Origin: an uncultured Prevotellaceae bacterium
GTDB lineage: Bacteria; Bacteroidota; Bacteroidia; Bacteroidales; Bacteroidaceae
Direction of reading: 5' to 3'
NCBI GenBank assembly: GCA_947306605.1
Contig: CAMZHB010000006.1
Location: 1-15,863, forward strand
DNA: 15,863 bases
The translations under genes were made by a program, and so were the position numbers. Under the pieces are notes generated by a model. The model saw only the letters and a list, made by a program, of their open reading frames with translations. It ran no database searches and was not told the DNA's origin. Below, piece after piece: positions 1 to 7,123 of the stretch (position 1 is its first letter; every line of letters begins with the position of its first letter).

Positions 1-774
1 TGTAATGACCCTGTTGACCGTAAAGAGGACAGCCTGAACGATATTCTTCCTGACGACCCGAACAAGGCCTACGACATGTATGAAGTGATAAATGCTGTTG
101 TAGACAATGGCGAGTTCCTGGAAATTCATAAGGATTTTGCAAAGAATCTGATTGTAGGTTTTGCCCGTTTCAATGGTCAATCTGTAGGTATCGTGGCAAA
201 CCAGCCGAAGTACTATGCAGGTGTATTAGACTGCAACGCCAGCCGCAAGGGTGCCAGATTCGTACGTTTCTGTGACTGCTTTAATATTCCTATTGTAACC
301 TTAGTGGATGTTCCGGGCTTCCTGCCTGGCACGGGTCAGGAATACAATGCTGTCATTGACCATGGCGCAAAGTTACTCTTTGCCTACGGCGAGGCTACGG
401 TGCCCAAGGTAACTGTAACCCTGCGTAAGAGTTATGGCGGCAGCCACATTGTAATGGGCTGTAAGCAACTCAAGGCCGATTTGAACTATGCTTGGCCAAG
501 TGCAGAAATGGCCGTGATGGGTGCCAGTGGTGCCGTGGCTGTTCTCTATGCAAAAGAAGCCAAGGAGCAGGAAGATCCGAAAGCCTTCCTTGCCGAGAAG
601 GAAGCAGAGTACAACGAACTGTTCTCGAATCCGTATCAGGCAGCGAAGTATGGTTACATTGATGATGTAATTGAACCGCGCAACACGCGTTTCCGCATCT
701 GCCGTGCGTTAGCTACGCTGACGAACAAGCGTGACAGCCGCCCGGCTAAGAAACACGGTAATATTCCTCTGTAA
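1..774 (+). CDS. mmdA: Methylmalonyl-CoA decarboxylase alpha subunit (carboxyltransferase), 3' part
   Basis: The reading frame is open from base 1, so the gene starts upstream; 257 C-terminal residues of a family of about 515 are visible. This is the acyl-CoA carboxyltransferase (crotonase-fold) subunit that moves CO2 from methylmalonyl-CoA to biotin on the carrier protein. Seen in the sequence: a GIVANQP strand, the glycine-rich DVPGFLPGTGQE loop, the GAKLLFAYGEATVPKVTV segment, KSYGGSHIVMG, and AWPSAEMAVMGASGAVAVLY, which are the oxyanion-hole and CoA-binding blocks of the C-terminal half. The ending KKHGNIPL is typical of the family. It lies 11 nt before an OadG-like gene, followed by a biotin carrier and OadB. 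That makes the Na+-pumping decarboxylase assignment better than propionyl-CoA carboxylase beta, which has nearly the same sequence. The substrate (methylmalonyl-CoA) is inferred from sequence type and operon. Confidence 0.93.
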   Translation, partial: CNDPVDRKEDSLNDILPDDPNKAYDMYEVINAVVDNGEFLEIHKDFAKNLIVGFARFNGQSVGIVANQPKYYAGVLDCNASRKGARFVRFCDCFNIPIVTLVDVPGFLPGTGQEYNAVIDHGAKLLFAYGEATVPKVTVTLRKSYGGSHIVMGCKQLKADLNYAWPSAEMAVMGASGAVAVLYAKEAKEQEDPKAFLAEKEAEYNELFSNPYQAAKYGYIDDVIEPRNTRFRICRALATLTNKRDSRPAKKHGNIPL

Positions 775-785
775 TAATAATAACC

Positions 786-1754
786 ATGAGGATTAACAGA
801 ATAATAGGTAGTCTCCTCTTGTTTGTAATCGCTACTGTCGGTTACGGACAAGGGTTGGCTAACTTGAAACTAAGTGAAGTGTTTGTGAGTGGCTCCACCA
901 GCCTGCAGAATGAGGATGGGGAACATGTGGCTTGGGTAGAAATAGCCAATGTTTCTTGGTCTTCGACGAATATTGGCGGATGCTACCTGACAAATGACCG
1001 TGCGGTATTGGACAAGAGTCTCAGTTCGCCACAGCGTATTGCGCTCATGTCGCAGATCCCGAATGGAGACGAACGTACCAATCTGGCCCCGAAAGGTCAG
1101 GTCGTATTTTTTACTGACAGTGCAAAGAACTTGGGAACACTGCATGTAAAATTCAAACTGACTCCAGGTCAGGAGAACTTTATTGCATTGTATGAAGCTA
1201 ACGGCAATAAGTTGATTGACAGCGTAACTGTTCCTGCTACATTATCAGAAGGGCAATCGTATGCACGTTTCTGGGATAACGACGGGAAGAGTTCATGGAG
1301 AACAGTAGACTCTTCAGAGGTAACGCCTAATGCTAACAATGGGCTCGAGTCGAAAATGGACAAGAGTTCGGAGTGGAAAGAAAAAGATCCACATGGTATA
1401 GCTATGACCATTTTGAGTATGGGCATTGTAATGACAGGTCTTCTCTTGCTGTTCATCTTCTTCTTGTTATTTGGTAGATTATTCCGAATGTTAGCCAAGA
1501 AGTCGAAGGAAAAAGAACCGGAAGTAGCTAGGGGTGTTGCAACAGCAGCAGTCGCTCCTGCGAAAATGGTGAATGAAACACCCGTGGCTAATAATCCTGA
1601 AGTTGACCAGAATGCTGTGGTCGCTGCCATAGCAATGGCTTTGTTTGAGGAATTTGACGCACATGATGAAGAACGCAGTGCAATCACGATTATTCCGATG
1701 GCATCCAATTGGGTACAGCGAGGCGTGGAAATGGCTAAACGTTCTTTGCATTGA
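786..1754 (+). CDS. OadG-family (gamma/delta) subunit of Na+-pumping decarboxylase with N-terminal lamin-tail-like domain
   Basis: This 322-residue protein is much longer than the roughly 80-120 residues of classical OadG/MmdD. Residues 1-22 look like a signal peptide ending near GYGQG. Residues about 24-180 resemble a lamin-tail/LTD-type beta domain: LKLSEVFV, then HVAWVEIANVSW, IGGCYLTND, then GQSYARFWDNDG. Residues 205-229 form one strong membrane helix (AMTILSMGIVMTGLLLLFIFF), the OadG core that anchors the complex. A charged linker and alanine/proline-rich stretch follow, then a conserved C-terminal helix (VVAAIAMALFEEFDAHDEERSAITI). Known OadG subunits stabilise the complex and bridge carboxyltransferase and membrane pump. 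From the signal peptide and the single later helix I infer that the LTD lies outside the cytoplasmic membrane and the tail inside. The ATG at 786 is preceded by an A/T stretch, not a Shine-Dalgarno site. Confidence 0.85.
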   Translation: MRINRIIGSLLLFVIATVGYGQGLANLKLSEVFVSGSTSLQNEDGEHVAWVEIANVSWSSTNIGGCYLTNDRAVLDKSLSSPQRIALMSQIPNGDERTNLAPKGQVVFFTDSAKNLGTLHVKFKLTPGQENFIALYEANGNKLIDSVTVPATLSEGQSYARFWDNDGKSSWRTVDSSEVTPNANNGLESKMDKSSEWKEKDPHGIAMTILSMGIVMTGLLLLFIFFLLFGRLFRMLAKKSKEKEPEVARGVATAAVAPAKMVNETPVANNPEVDQNAVVAAIAMALFEEFDAHDEERSAITIIPMASNWVQRGVEMAKRSLH

Positions 1755-1785
1755 AAAACAGATAAACTATAAAGAAATACAAATC

Positions 1786-2229
1786 ATGAAAGAATATAAA
1801 TATAATGTGAACGGTGTTGAGTATAAGGTCAACATCAATTCTGTAGAAGGTGATATAGCACAAGTGGACGTCAACGGTGTGTCTTATGAAGTGAAAATGG
1901 ACAAAGTTGTTGCGCCGAAACCTGTTGCAGTTCCAAAACCCGTTGCTGCTGCGCCCGTAGCCAAGCCTGCCGCTGCAGAAACAAAACCTGCTCCAGAACC
2001 AGTGGCCAGTGCATCAGGCAAAGCTTTGAAAGCTCCGCTGCCGGGTGTCGTTAACGATATTAAAGTAGCTGTTGGCGATGCCGTGAAGGTTGGTCAGACA
2101 GTGCTGATATTAGAGGCCATGAAGATGGAAAATGAGATTGCAGCTGAGGTAGACGGTACCGTAACTTCTATCTCTGTGGGCAAGGGAGATTCCGTCATGG
2201 AAGGTTCGGTTTTATTAACCATAGGATAA
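1786..2229 (+). CDS. mmdC: Biotin carrier protein of methylmalonyl-CoA decarboxylase (gamma subunit)
   Basis: This is a 147-residue biotin carrier. Residues 1-40 are a short beta-rich head (KEYKYNVNGVEYKVNI). Residues about 41-78 are a flexible proline/alanine linker. Residues 82-147 are a biotinyl domain with the biotinylation motif EAMKMEN, Lys113 being the expected attachment site. The protein would carry the carboxyl group from the carboxyltransferase to OadB at the membrane. The frame is open upstream to an ATG at 1645, but that would overlap the previous gene by 110 nt. The ATG at 1786 gives the usual MKEY start and a 31-nt gap, so I chose it. The stop is followed after 4 nt by the beta-subunit ATG, which implies co-translation. 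Confidence 0.94.
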   Translation: MKEYKYNVNGVEYKVNINSVEGDIAQVDVNGVSYEVKMDKVVAPKPVAVPKPVAAAPVAKPAAAETKPAPEPVASASGKALKAPLPGVVNDIKVAVGDAVKVGQTVLILEAMKMENEIAAEVDGTVTSISVGKGDSVMEGSVLLTIG

Positions 2230-2233
2230 TAAG

Positions 2234-3388
2234 ATGGATATTTGGTCTTTCTTAGCTGAAAAATTCAGTGATTTCCTAACTTTCACGGGTTATGCCTGTG
2301 CAGAGTGGGGGAATCTTGTTATGATATTGGTCGGAGCCTTCTTCATCTACTTGGCTATAAAGAAGGACTTTGAGCCGCTATTGTTGATTCCGATAGGCTT
2401 TGGTATCATTCTTGGAAACATACCATTTAAGGCTGTTGGTCTTGAGATAGGACTTTATGAGGACAATTCTGTACTGAATTTCTTCTATTCTGGAGTGCGG
2501 TACGGATGGTATCCTCCTCTGATTTTCTTAGGTATAGGTGCGTTGACCGACTTTACGGCTTTGTTGGCTAATCCAAAGTTATTGCTTGTGGGAGGTGCCG
2601 CTCAGTTCGGCATTTTCGGCGCATACATGGTTGCTTTGCTATTGGGATTCGAGCCTAACCAGGCTGCAGGTATTGCTATCATTGGTGGTGCCGACGGTCC
2701 TACGGCTATATTCCTGTCGTCGAAACTCGCTCCAAATTTGATGGGCGCGATAGCCGTTTGCGCATACTCTTACATGGCTCTTGTGCCGTTGATTCAGCCG
2801 CCTCTGATGCGTTTGCTTACAACGAAGAAAGAGCGTGTGATTCACATGAAGCCCCAACGTGAAGTTTCACAGACGGAACGCATCATTTTCCCGATTGTAG
2901 GTTTGCTGATGACAACGTTCCTCGTGCCTTCAGGCCTTCCTTTGTTGGGCATGCTGTTCTTCGGAAATCTTCTCAAGGAGAGTACTAAGACTATGCGTCT
3001 GGCAAAGACGGCAGGTACAGCTCTTAATGATGCCATCGTGATGTTACTTGGTCTTACAGTAGGTTGCTCCACTCAGGCAAGCGAGTTCCTGACAATGAAT
3101 ACCATCAAAATCTTTGCTTTGGGCGCTATGGCCTTCTGTATAGCCACTGCATCGGGTGTGTTGTTCGTGAAGTTCATGAATTTGTTCCTTTCCAAGGACA
3201 AGAAGATGAACCCATTGATTGGTAATGCTGGAGTTTCCGCCGTGCCAATGGCTGCTCGCATCTCCCAACAACTAGGTCTCGAGTACGATAAGAAGAATTA
3301 TCTTCTCATGCATGCGATGGGGCCGAATGTAGCAGGGGTAATAGGTTCGGCATTAGCCGCCGGCGTCCTGCTGGGATTCTTGAATTAA
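2234..3388 (+). CDS. mmdB: Methylmalonyl-CoA/oxaloacetate decarboxylase beta subunit, Na+ pump
   Basis: This 384-residue polytopic membrane protein of the OadB/MmdB family decarboxylates carboxybiotin and exports Na+. Key blocks are visible: GGADGPTAIF with Asp154 (equivalent to the essential Asp203 of Klebsiella OadB), CAYSYMALVPLIQPP following it, and the late GNAGVSAVPMAARIS block with Asn331, Ser335 and Arg342, matching the Na+/proton-path residues known in OadB. Hydrophobic helices run through the protein, and the length is within the family's range. It is the last gene of the operon and is followed by a strong hairpin at 3407-3438. With the three preceding genes it makes a complete pump: alpha, OadG-type, carrier and beta. 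In fermenters this enzyme links the succinate-propionate pathway to a sodium gradient. Confidence 0.95.
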   Translation: MDIWSFLAEKFSDFLTFTGYACAEWGNLVMILVGAFFIYLAIKKDFEPLLLIPIGFGIILGNIPFKAVGLEIGLYEDNSVLNFFYSGVRYGWYPPLIFLGIGALTDFTALLANPKLLLVGGAAQFGIFGAYMVALLLGFEPNQAAGIAIIGGADGPTAIFLSSKLAPNLMGAIAVCAYSYMALVPLIQPPLMRLLTTKKERVIHMKPQREVSQTERIIFPIVGLLMTTFLVPSGLPLLGMLFFGNLLKESTKTMRLAKTAGTALNDAIVMLLGLTVGCSTQASEFLTMNTIKIFALGAMAFCIATASGVLFVKFMNLFLSKDKKMNPLIGNAGVSAVPMAARISQQLGLEYDKKNYLLMHAMGPNVAGVIGSALAAGVLLGFLN

Positions 3389-3406
3389 AGAGTATATGAA
3401 ACATAA

Positions 3407-3438
3407 AACGCTGCATCTCAAAGATGCGGCGTTTTTTT
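3407..3438 (+). terminator. Rho-independent terminator of the decarboxylase operon, possibly bidirectional
   Basis: A 12-bp stem has left arm AACGCTGCATCT (3407-3418), loop CAA and right arm AGATGCGGCGTT (3422-3433), with one G-U pair, followed by a run of seven T ending at 3438. It starts 18 nt after the mmdB stop. Read on the minus strand the same stem is followed by TTTTATGTTT, so it may also stop transcription coming from cdsA, whose end lies 106 nt away with no other hairpin between. Confidence 0.9.
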
Positions 3439-3543
3439 AGCTGTATGAATTAGTCTTAGTTTGATATCGAAAATAGGAGATGTATGCTTACCCTTTCTTT
3501 TTGAGTCTTCTGTTTATGCTATTGCATGATACGCTATGTGATG

Positions 3544-4374
3544 CTAAAGTGAGGCGATTGCGTATATGTAAATGACACTTGCAGGAATGGCTATGAGCGC
3601 GCTGTCGAAACGATCGAGCACGCCGCCATGGCCAGGGAGGAAATGACCGCTGTCTTTAATTTCAAGAGTACGTTTGAAAAGGCTCTCAACAAGGTCACCC
3701 AAAGTTCCAAAAATGCATACAGTAAGACCTAATCCCATCCAATGAAAAACAGGCAGCACGTCACTCATAAGTGAAATGAGATATGCGCCCAACAAAACAA
3801 AGAATGCACCACTGATGCTTCCAATCCAAGTCTTTTTAGGGGAGATGCGCTCAAAAAGTTTTGCGGGAAAGCGTTTGTGCAAAAGACTCCCGATGCAATA
3901 GGCCCCGGTATCGTTAATCCATATGAATATGAAAACGGCCAAAGGTAACATTGGCGAGTATCCGGATCCACCATAAAAAGCCAACAGATTAATTAATGCC
4001 AAAGGCAAGGCCACATACATTTGCCCTCCAAAAGCATATATCCAGTTTGCTACGGGATGAGACTGCTTAAGGTAGAGCTCACTTATCATGAGATATAATA
4101 AGGATAGGACATAGGGAAGGAAAATGCGCGGACCTACGGCTCCTTGGAGCAGAAATGAAGTTGCGAAGAAAAGATAAATGCCGGCGATGGTATTAACTGT
4201 AGAATTGATATTTGCCAAGCCATGCTTGTTAACAAGTTTGTTGTACTCATCCAATGCTAAGGCCGTGATGATGAGAAACAGGCAAAAGAAGGTGCTCCGT
4301 CCAAGCAGGATGCATCCTACGAAAACAATTACAAAAGCAATGCCCGAAATAGTGCGTTTTGTTAAGTTATTCAT
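3544..4374 (-). CDS. cdsA: Phosphatidate cytidylyltransferase (CDP-diacylglycerol synthase)
   Basis: This 276-residue polytopic inner-membrane enzyme makes CDP-diacylglycerol from phosphatidic acid and CTP, the branch point of phospholipid synthesis. The C-terminal CdsA signature is complete: SLFKRTLEIKDSGHFLPGHG from residue 231, then GVLDRFD to residue 257, with the KD, HGG and DR-x-D residues that bind metal and CTP. A second block, WINDTGAYCIGSLLHKR, lies at 152-168. About eight hydrophobic segments are visible. The start codon lies inside the end of ftsH: an 8-nt ATGAATAA overlap at 4367-4374 holds both the cdsA start and the ftsH stop. It is the last gene of rsfS-ftsH-cdsA, an order I know to be common in Bacteroidota. 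Confidence 0.95.
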   Translation of the reverse strand: MNNLTKRTISGIAFVIVFVGCILLGRSTFFCLFLIITALALDEYNKLVNKHGLANINSTVNTIAGIYLFFATSFLLQGAVGPRIFLPYVLSLLYLMISELYLKQSHPVANWIYAFGGQMYVALPLALINLLAFYGGSGYSPMLPLAVFIFIWINDTGAYCIGSLLHKRFPAKLFERISPKKTWIGSISGAFFVLLGAYLISLMSDVLPVFHWMGLGLTVCIFGTLGDLVESLFKRTLEIKDSGHFLPGHGGVLDRFDSALIAIPASVIYIYAIASL

Positions 4375-6361
4375 GGTCTACAGGACTTTGTGGTTCGTTT
4401 TCCGTTTCTTCGGGTTCAAGTGGCTCACTGTCTTGTAGCAGATGCTCATTCTCTGCTATTATTTCGTCTGAGCGGCTTGTCCAAGGCCGTTTCCCAAATA
4501 TAGCTTCAACATCATCGGCAAAAATGACCTCTTTGTCAATGAGAACTTGTGCTAATTGCGCATGTCCTTCATGCTTTTCGTTGAGTAATTGTTTGGCACG
4601 TTCGTATTGTTGGCGGATAAGTTCTTTGACTTCCTCGTCAATCTTCTCGGCCGTTTTGTCTGAATAGGGTTTACTGAAAGCATAATCCTGATTTGGATCG
4701 TAGTAACAAAGGTTTGATAAATTGTCACTCATACCCAAATATGCCACCATCCCAAATGCGCGCTTCGTAACGGTTTCCAAGTCATTGAGTGCTCCCGATG
4801 AGATGTGACCAGTAAAGAGTTCTTCGGCAGCACGTCCACCAAGCGTGGCACAAATCTCGTCGAGCATCTGTTCTTTAGTTGTGATAGTGCGTTCTTCTGG
4901 CAAGTACCATGCTGCACCGAGGGCTTGACCGCGAGGTACGATGGTTACTTTGACCAACGGATTCGCATATTGCAGAAACCATGACACTGTTGCGTGTCCG
5001 GCTTCGTGGATTGCAATGGTGCGTTTCTCATCTTGTGTCATCACTTTTGTCTTCTTTTCCAGACCACCTATGATACGGTCAATGGCATCTAAGAAGTCCT
5101 GTTTGCCAACAGCCGTTTTGTTCCCTCGGGCGGCTATAAGGGCAGCTTCATTACAAACATTGGCTATGTCAGCACCTGAGAACCCCGGCGTTTGGCGGGC
5201 CAAAAGGTCTAAATCAACCGAGTTGTCAAGTTTGAGAGGCGTCATGTGAACTTTGAATATGGCTTTACGTTCGGGTAAACCGGGTAGTTCCACATGAATT
5301 TGCCTGTCAAAACGTCCGGCTCTCAACAAAGCTTTGTCCAAGATGTCTGCACGGTTCGTTGCAGCCAATACAATGATACCACTGTTCGTGCCAAAACCGT
5401 CCATCTCAGTGAGTAATTGATTCAAAGTGCTTTCGCGCTCATCGTTACCTCCCATGGACGGGTTACGTCCGCGTGCTCGTCCCACGGCATCAATTTCATC
5501 AATGAAAACAATGCAAGGCGCTTTTTCCTTAGCTTGTCGGAAGAGGTCACGTACCCGACTTGCACCGACACCAACGAACATTTCGACGAAGTCACTGCCC
5601 GATATTGAGAAGAAGGGGACGTTTGCCTCGCCGGCAACGGCTTTTGCCAAAAGCGTTTTTCCCGTTCCCGGAGGACCAACCAAAAGGGCACCCTTAGGAA
5701 TTTTGCCTCCGAGCTCAGTATACTTCTTCGGGTCTTTCAGGAATTTGACAATCTCCATCACTTCTTGTTTGGCTTCGTCTTGTCCTGCAACATCCTTGAA
5801 CGTTACATGAGTTCCTTGTGCCTTTTCATAGAGTTGGGCTTTACTTTTCCCTACACTGAAGATGCCACCTCCGGTGCCACCGCCTGCACCCATGTTTCTG
5901 AAAATCAAGAACCAAAGACCAACCAAAAAGAGTACGGGAAGCAAACTGTAAAGCAAACCTCCGAAAAAGTCTTTATTGGCTTCGTAGCGAATATCGCCGT
6001 TGAAGTGTTCCTGATCCTTTTGTTCCGCCAAGAAATTGTCCACATTGTCCACCGAAGGAAACTCTGCCGTCACGCATGGAGCATTGCCGGCTTTTGAGGC
6101 TCCGCCAAAGATTTTGCCAACATGTTCTTTCTTGACAAACATTTGCACGTTGCCGTCGCCTTTGTTGACGGTGATGCTTGATGCATATCCTTTAGCCACG
6201 TATGACTGAAATGTGGAATATGACACTTCCTTGTTGTAACTACCATTTCCCCGGTTACCGGTCCAGAAGAGGTATGCCAAAACGATAATAATGATTGCGT
6301 AAGCCCAGTTGAGGCTAAAGCGCGGCATCTTGTTCGGGTTGTTCTGATTAGTCTGTTTCAT
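4367..6361 (-). CDS. ftsH: ATP-dependent zinc metalloprotease FtsH
   Basis: This 664-residue membrane-anchored AAA+ protease degrades membrane and regulatory proteins. Two N-terminal membrane helices (about 19-34 and 136-155) flank a periplasmic part. A glycine-rich linker leads to the AAA+ domain, with Walker A GPPGTGKT (229-236), pore loop FVG (262-264), Walker B VFIDEID (285-291) and second region of homology ATNRADILDKALLRAGRFDR (334-353). The M41 protease domain has zinc motif HEAGH (452-456) and the third ligand Asp527 in ALNDLETVT. A poorly conserved acidic tail, rich in Glu and Pro (about 636-664), ends the protein. All catalytic residues are present. The ATG at 6361 is 28 nt after rsfS and gives MKQTNQNNPNK before the first helix. 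The gene overlaps cdsA by 8 nt. Confidence 0.97.
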   Translation of the reverse strand: MKQTNQNNPNKMPRFSLNWAYAIIIIVLAYLFWTGNRGNGSYNKEVSYSTFQSYVAKGYASSITVNKGDGNVQMFVKKEHVGKIFGGASKAGNAPCVTAEFPSVDNVDNFLAEQKDQEHFNGDIRYEANKDFFGGLLYSLLPVLFLVGLWFLIFRNMGAGGGTGGGIFSVGKSKAQLYEKAQGTHVTFKDVAGQDEAKQEVMEIVKFLKDPKKYTELGGKIPKGALLVGPPGTGKTLLAKAVAGEANVPFFSISGSDFVEMFVGVGASRVRDLFRQAKEKAPCIVFIDEIDAVGRARGRNPSMGGNDERESTLNQLLTEMDGFGTNSGIIVLAATNRADILDKALLRAGRFDRQIHVELPGLPERKAIFKVHMTPLKLDNSVDLDLLARQTPGFSGADIANVCNEAALIAARGNKTAVGKQDFLDAIDRIIGGLEKKTKVMTQDEKRTIAIHEAGHATVSWFLQYANPLVKVTIVPRGQALGAAWYLPEERTITTKEQMLDEICATLGGRAAEELFTGHISSGALNDLETVTKRAFGMVAYLGMSDNLSNLCYYDPNQDYAFSKPYSDKTAEKIDEEVKELIRQQYERAKQLLNEKHEGHAQLAQVLIDKEVIFADDVEAIFGKRPWTSRSDEIIAENEHLLQDSEPLEPEETENEPQSPVDHE

Positions 6362-6389
6362 TGGTCAATAGAGCATTGTCTCTGTTCAT

Positions 6390-6755
6390 TCAGTATTCAT
6401 TGGGAATTTGAGTAAGCTTGGCATCCTCCCACAGATGTTCCAGATCGTAAAAAGCACGTGCTTCGGGTTGGAAAATATGAACGATTACACGCCCATAATC
6501 CATAGCAATCCAAATGGCATTTTCCATTCCGCTTACAGCCATTGGTTTTTCATCGGAATGTTCGCGCACATAGTCGCCTATTTCACGAGCAATAGCTTCC
6601 ACTTGTATGGCAGTGTTGCCTTGACAAATAACAAAATATTTATATTCAACATTATGCATTTTGCTGAAATCGGCAATGACGATGTCAGAGCCCTTTTTCT
6701 CTTGTATAGCTTCCTTAATGGAATCCAAAAGTCTTTTGTCGTCTTTAAGCATCAA
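6390..6755 (-). CDS. rsfS: Ribosome silencing factor RsfS (Iojap family)
   Basis: This 121-residue protein of the Iojap/RsfS family binds ribosomal protein uL14 on the large subunit, blocks subunit joining and lowers translation in starvation or stationary phase. The family pattern is clear: DIVIADFSKMHNVEYKYFVI near residues 24-43, then WIAMDYGRVIVHIFQPEAR and FYDLEHLWEDA near the end. Length is normal (105-130). Two adjacent Met codons start the frame; I use the first, although the second (6752) is possible. It heads the minus-strand operon with ftsH and cdsA. A TAnnTTTG box lies 32 nt upstream (6787-6794). Confidence 0.93.
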   Translation of the reverse strand: MMLKDDKRLLDSIKEAIQEKKGSDIVIADFSKMHNVEYKYFVICQGNTAIQVEAIAREIGDYVREHSDEKPMAVSGMENAIWIAMDYGRVIVHIFQPEARAFYDLEHLWEDAKLTQIPNEY

Positions 6756-6786
6756 TGACTTATTATTCTTGTGTATTTATTAAGTG

Positions 6787-6794
6787 CAAAAATA
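6787..6794 (-). promoter_or_regulatory. Candidate Bacteroidota -7 box for rsfS-ftsH-cdsA
   Basis: On the minus strand the sequence is TATTTTTG, matching the TAnnTTTG -7 consensus of Bacteroidota sigma-ABfr promoters, 32 nt before the rsfS ATG. No good TTTG lies 19-21 nt upstream of it. A second match, TATCTTTG, lies at 6825-6832 and could be an alternative start. Both are in a 120-nt A/T-rich gap. Confidence 0.5.
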
Positions 6795-6872
6795 CTGAAT
6801 ATAATTGAGAGAAAAGCATTGCACCAAAGATAAAATACTTAAATATCGCAAAATGGGACACGGGCTTGATTA

Positions 6873-6903
6873 TAAAACAAAGCCGGGCTGATAGCTCGGC
6901 TTT
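6873..6903 (-). terminator. Terminator downstream of tRNA-Gln
   Basis: On the minus strand the stem is AAAGCCGAGCT (6903-6893), loop ATC, then AGCCCGGCTTT (6889-6879), 11 bp with one G-U pair, followed by GTTTTATAA. It starts 5 nt after the tRNA 3' end, so the tRNA is probably a single-gene transcript that ends before rsfS. The hairpin reads less well as a plus-strand terminator. Confidence 0.8.
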
Positions 6904-6907
6904 TGTG

Positions 6908-6978
6908 TTGGGGTACCCGGACTCGAACCAGGAAAGGCAGGACCAGAATCTGCAGTGTTACCATTACACCATACCCCA
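6908..6978 (-). tRNA. tRNA-Gln (anticodon CUG)
   Basis: The minus strand folds as a 71-nt tRNA. The acceptor arm is TGGGGTA/TACCCCA with discriminator A. The D arm is GTGT/ACAC around AATGGTA, the anticodon arm GCAGA-TTCTGGT-CCTGC with anticodon CTG, the variable loop CTTT, and the T arm CCTGG-TTCGAGT-CCGGG. The 3' CCA is not encoded. The start T-G-G-G-G is characteristic of tRNA-Gln. The last anticodon-stem pair (31-39) is A-C, a mismatch. The gene has its own promoter (7001-7031) and terminator (6873-6903). Confidence 0.95.
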
Positions 6979-7000
6979 ATCTGTTTCCTTTTTTCGGGTG

Positions 7001-7031
7001 CAAAGGTACAACGTTCTGAAATTTCTACCAA
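7001..7031 (-). promoter_or_regulatory. Bacteroidota-type promoter of tRNA-Gln
   Basis: On the minus strand TTGG (7031-7028) is separated by exactly 19 nt from TACCTTTG (7008-7001). This agrees with the -33 TTTG / -7 TAnnTTTG promoter of Bacteroidota, with only the -33 box imperfect. The -7 box lies 22 nt before the tRNA 5' end. Confidence 0.75.
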
Positions 7032-7072
7032 CTTTTTCCCTGACTTTTTTCAGTTTTTTTCCTAATACCACG

Positions 7073-7103
7073 AAAAACCGGCAGACACTACGTCTGCCGG
7101 TTT
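7073..7103 (-). terminator. Rho-independent terminator of pepD
   Basis: A perfect 12-bp inverted repeat, AAACCGGCAGAC / GTCTGCCGGTTT (7075-7086 and 7092-7103), has a 5-nt loop. On the minus strand it ends in TTTTT. It lies 20 nt after the pepD stop codon (7124). Confidence 0.92.
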
Positions 7104-7123
7104 CTCATAGATTCCAAATAGAA

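Noticed and set aside
1645..1785. Upstream ATG for the biotin carrier
   Set aside because: It would overlap the OadG-like gene by 110 nt, and the added residues look like an out-of-frame reading of it.
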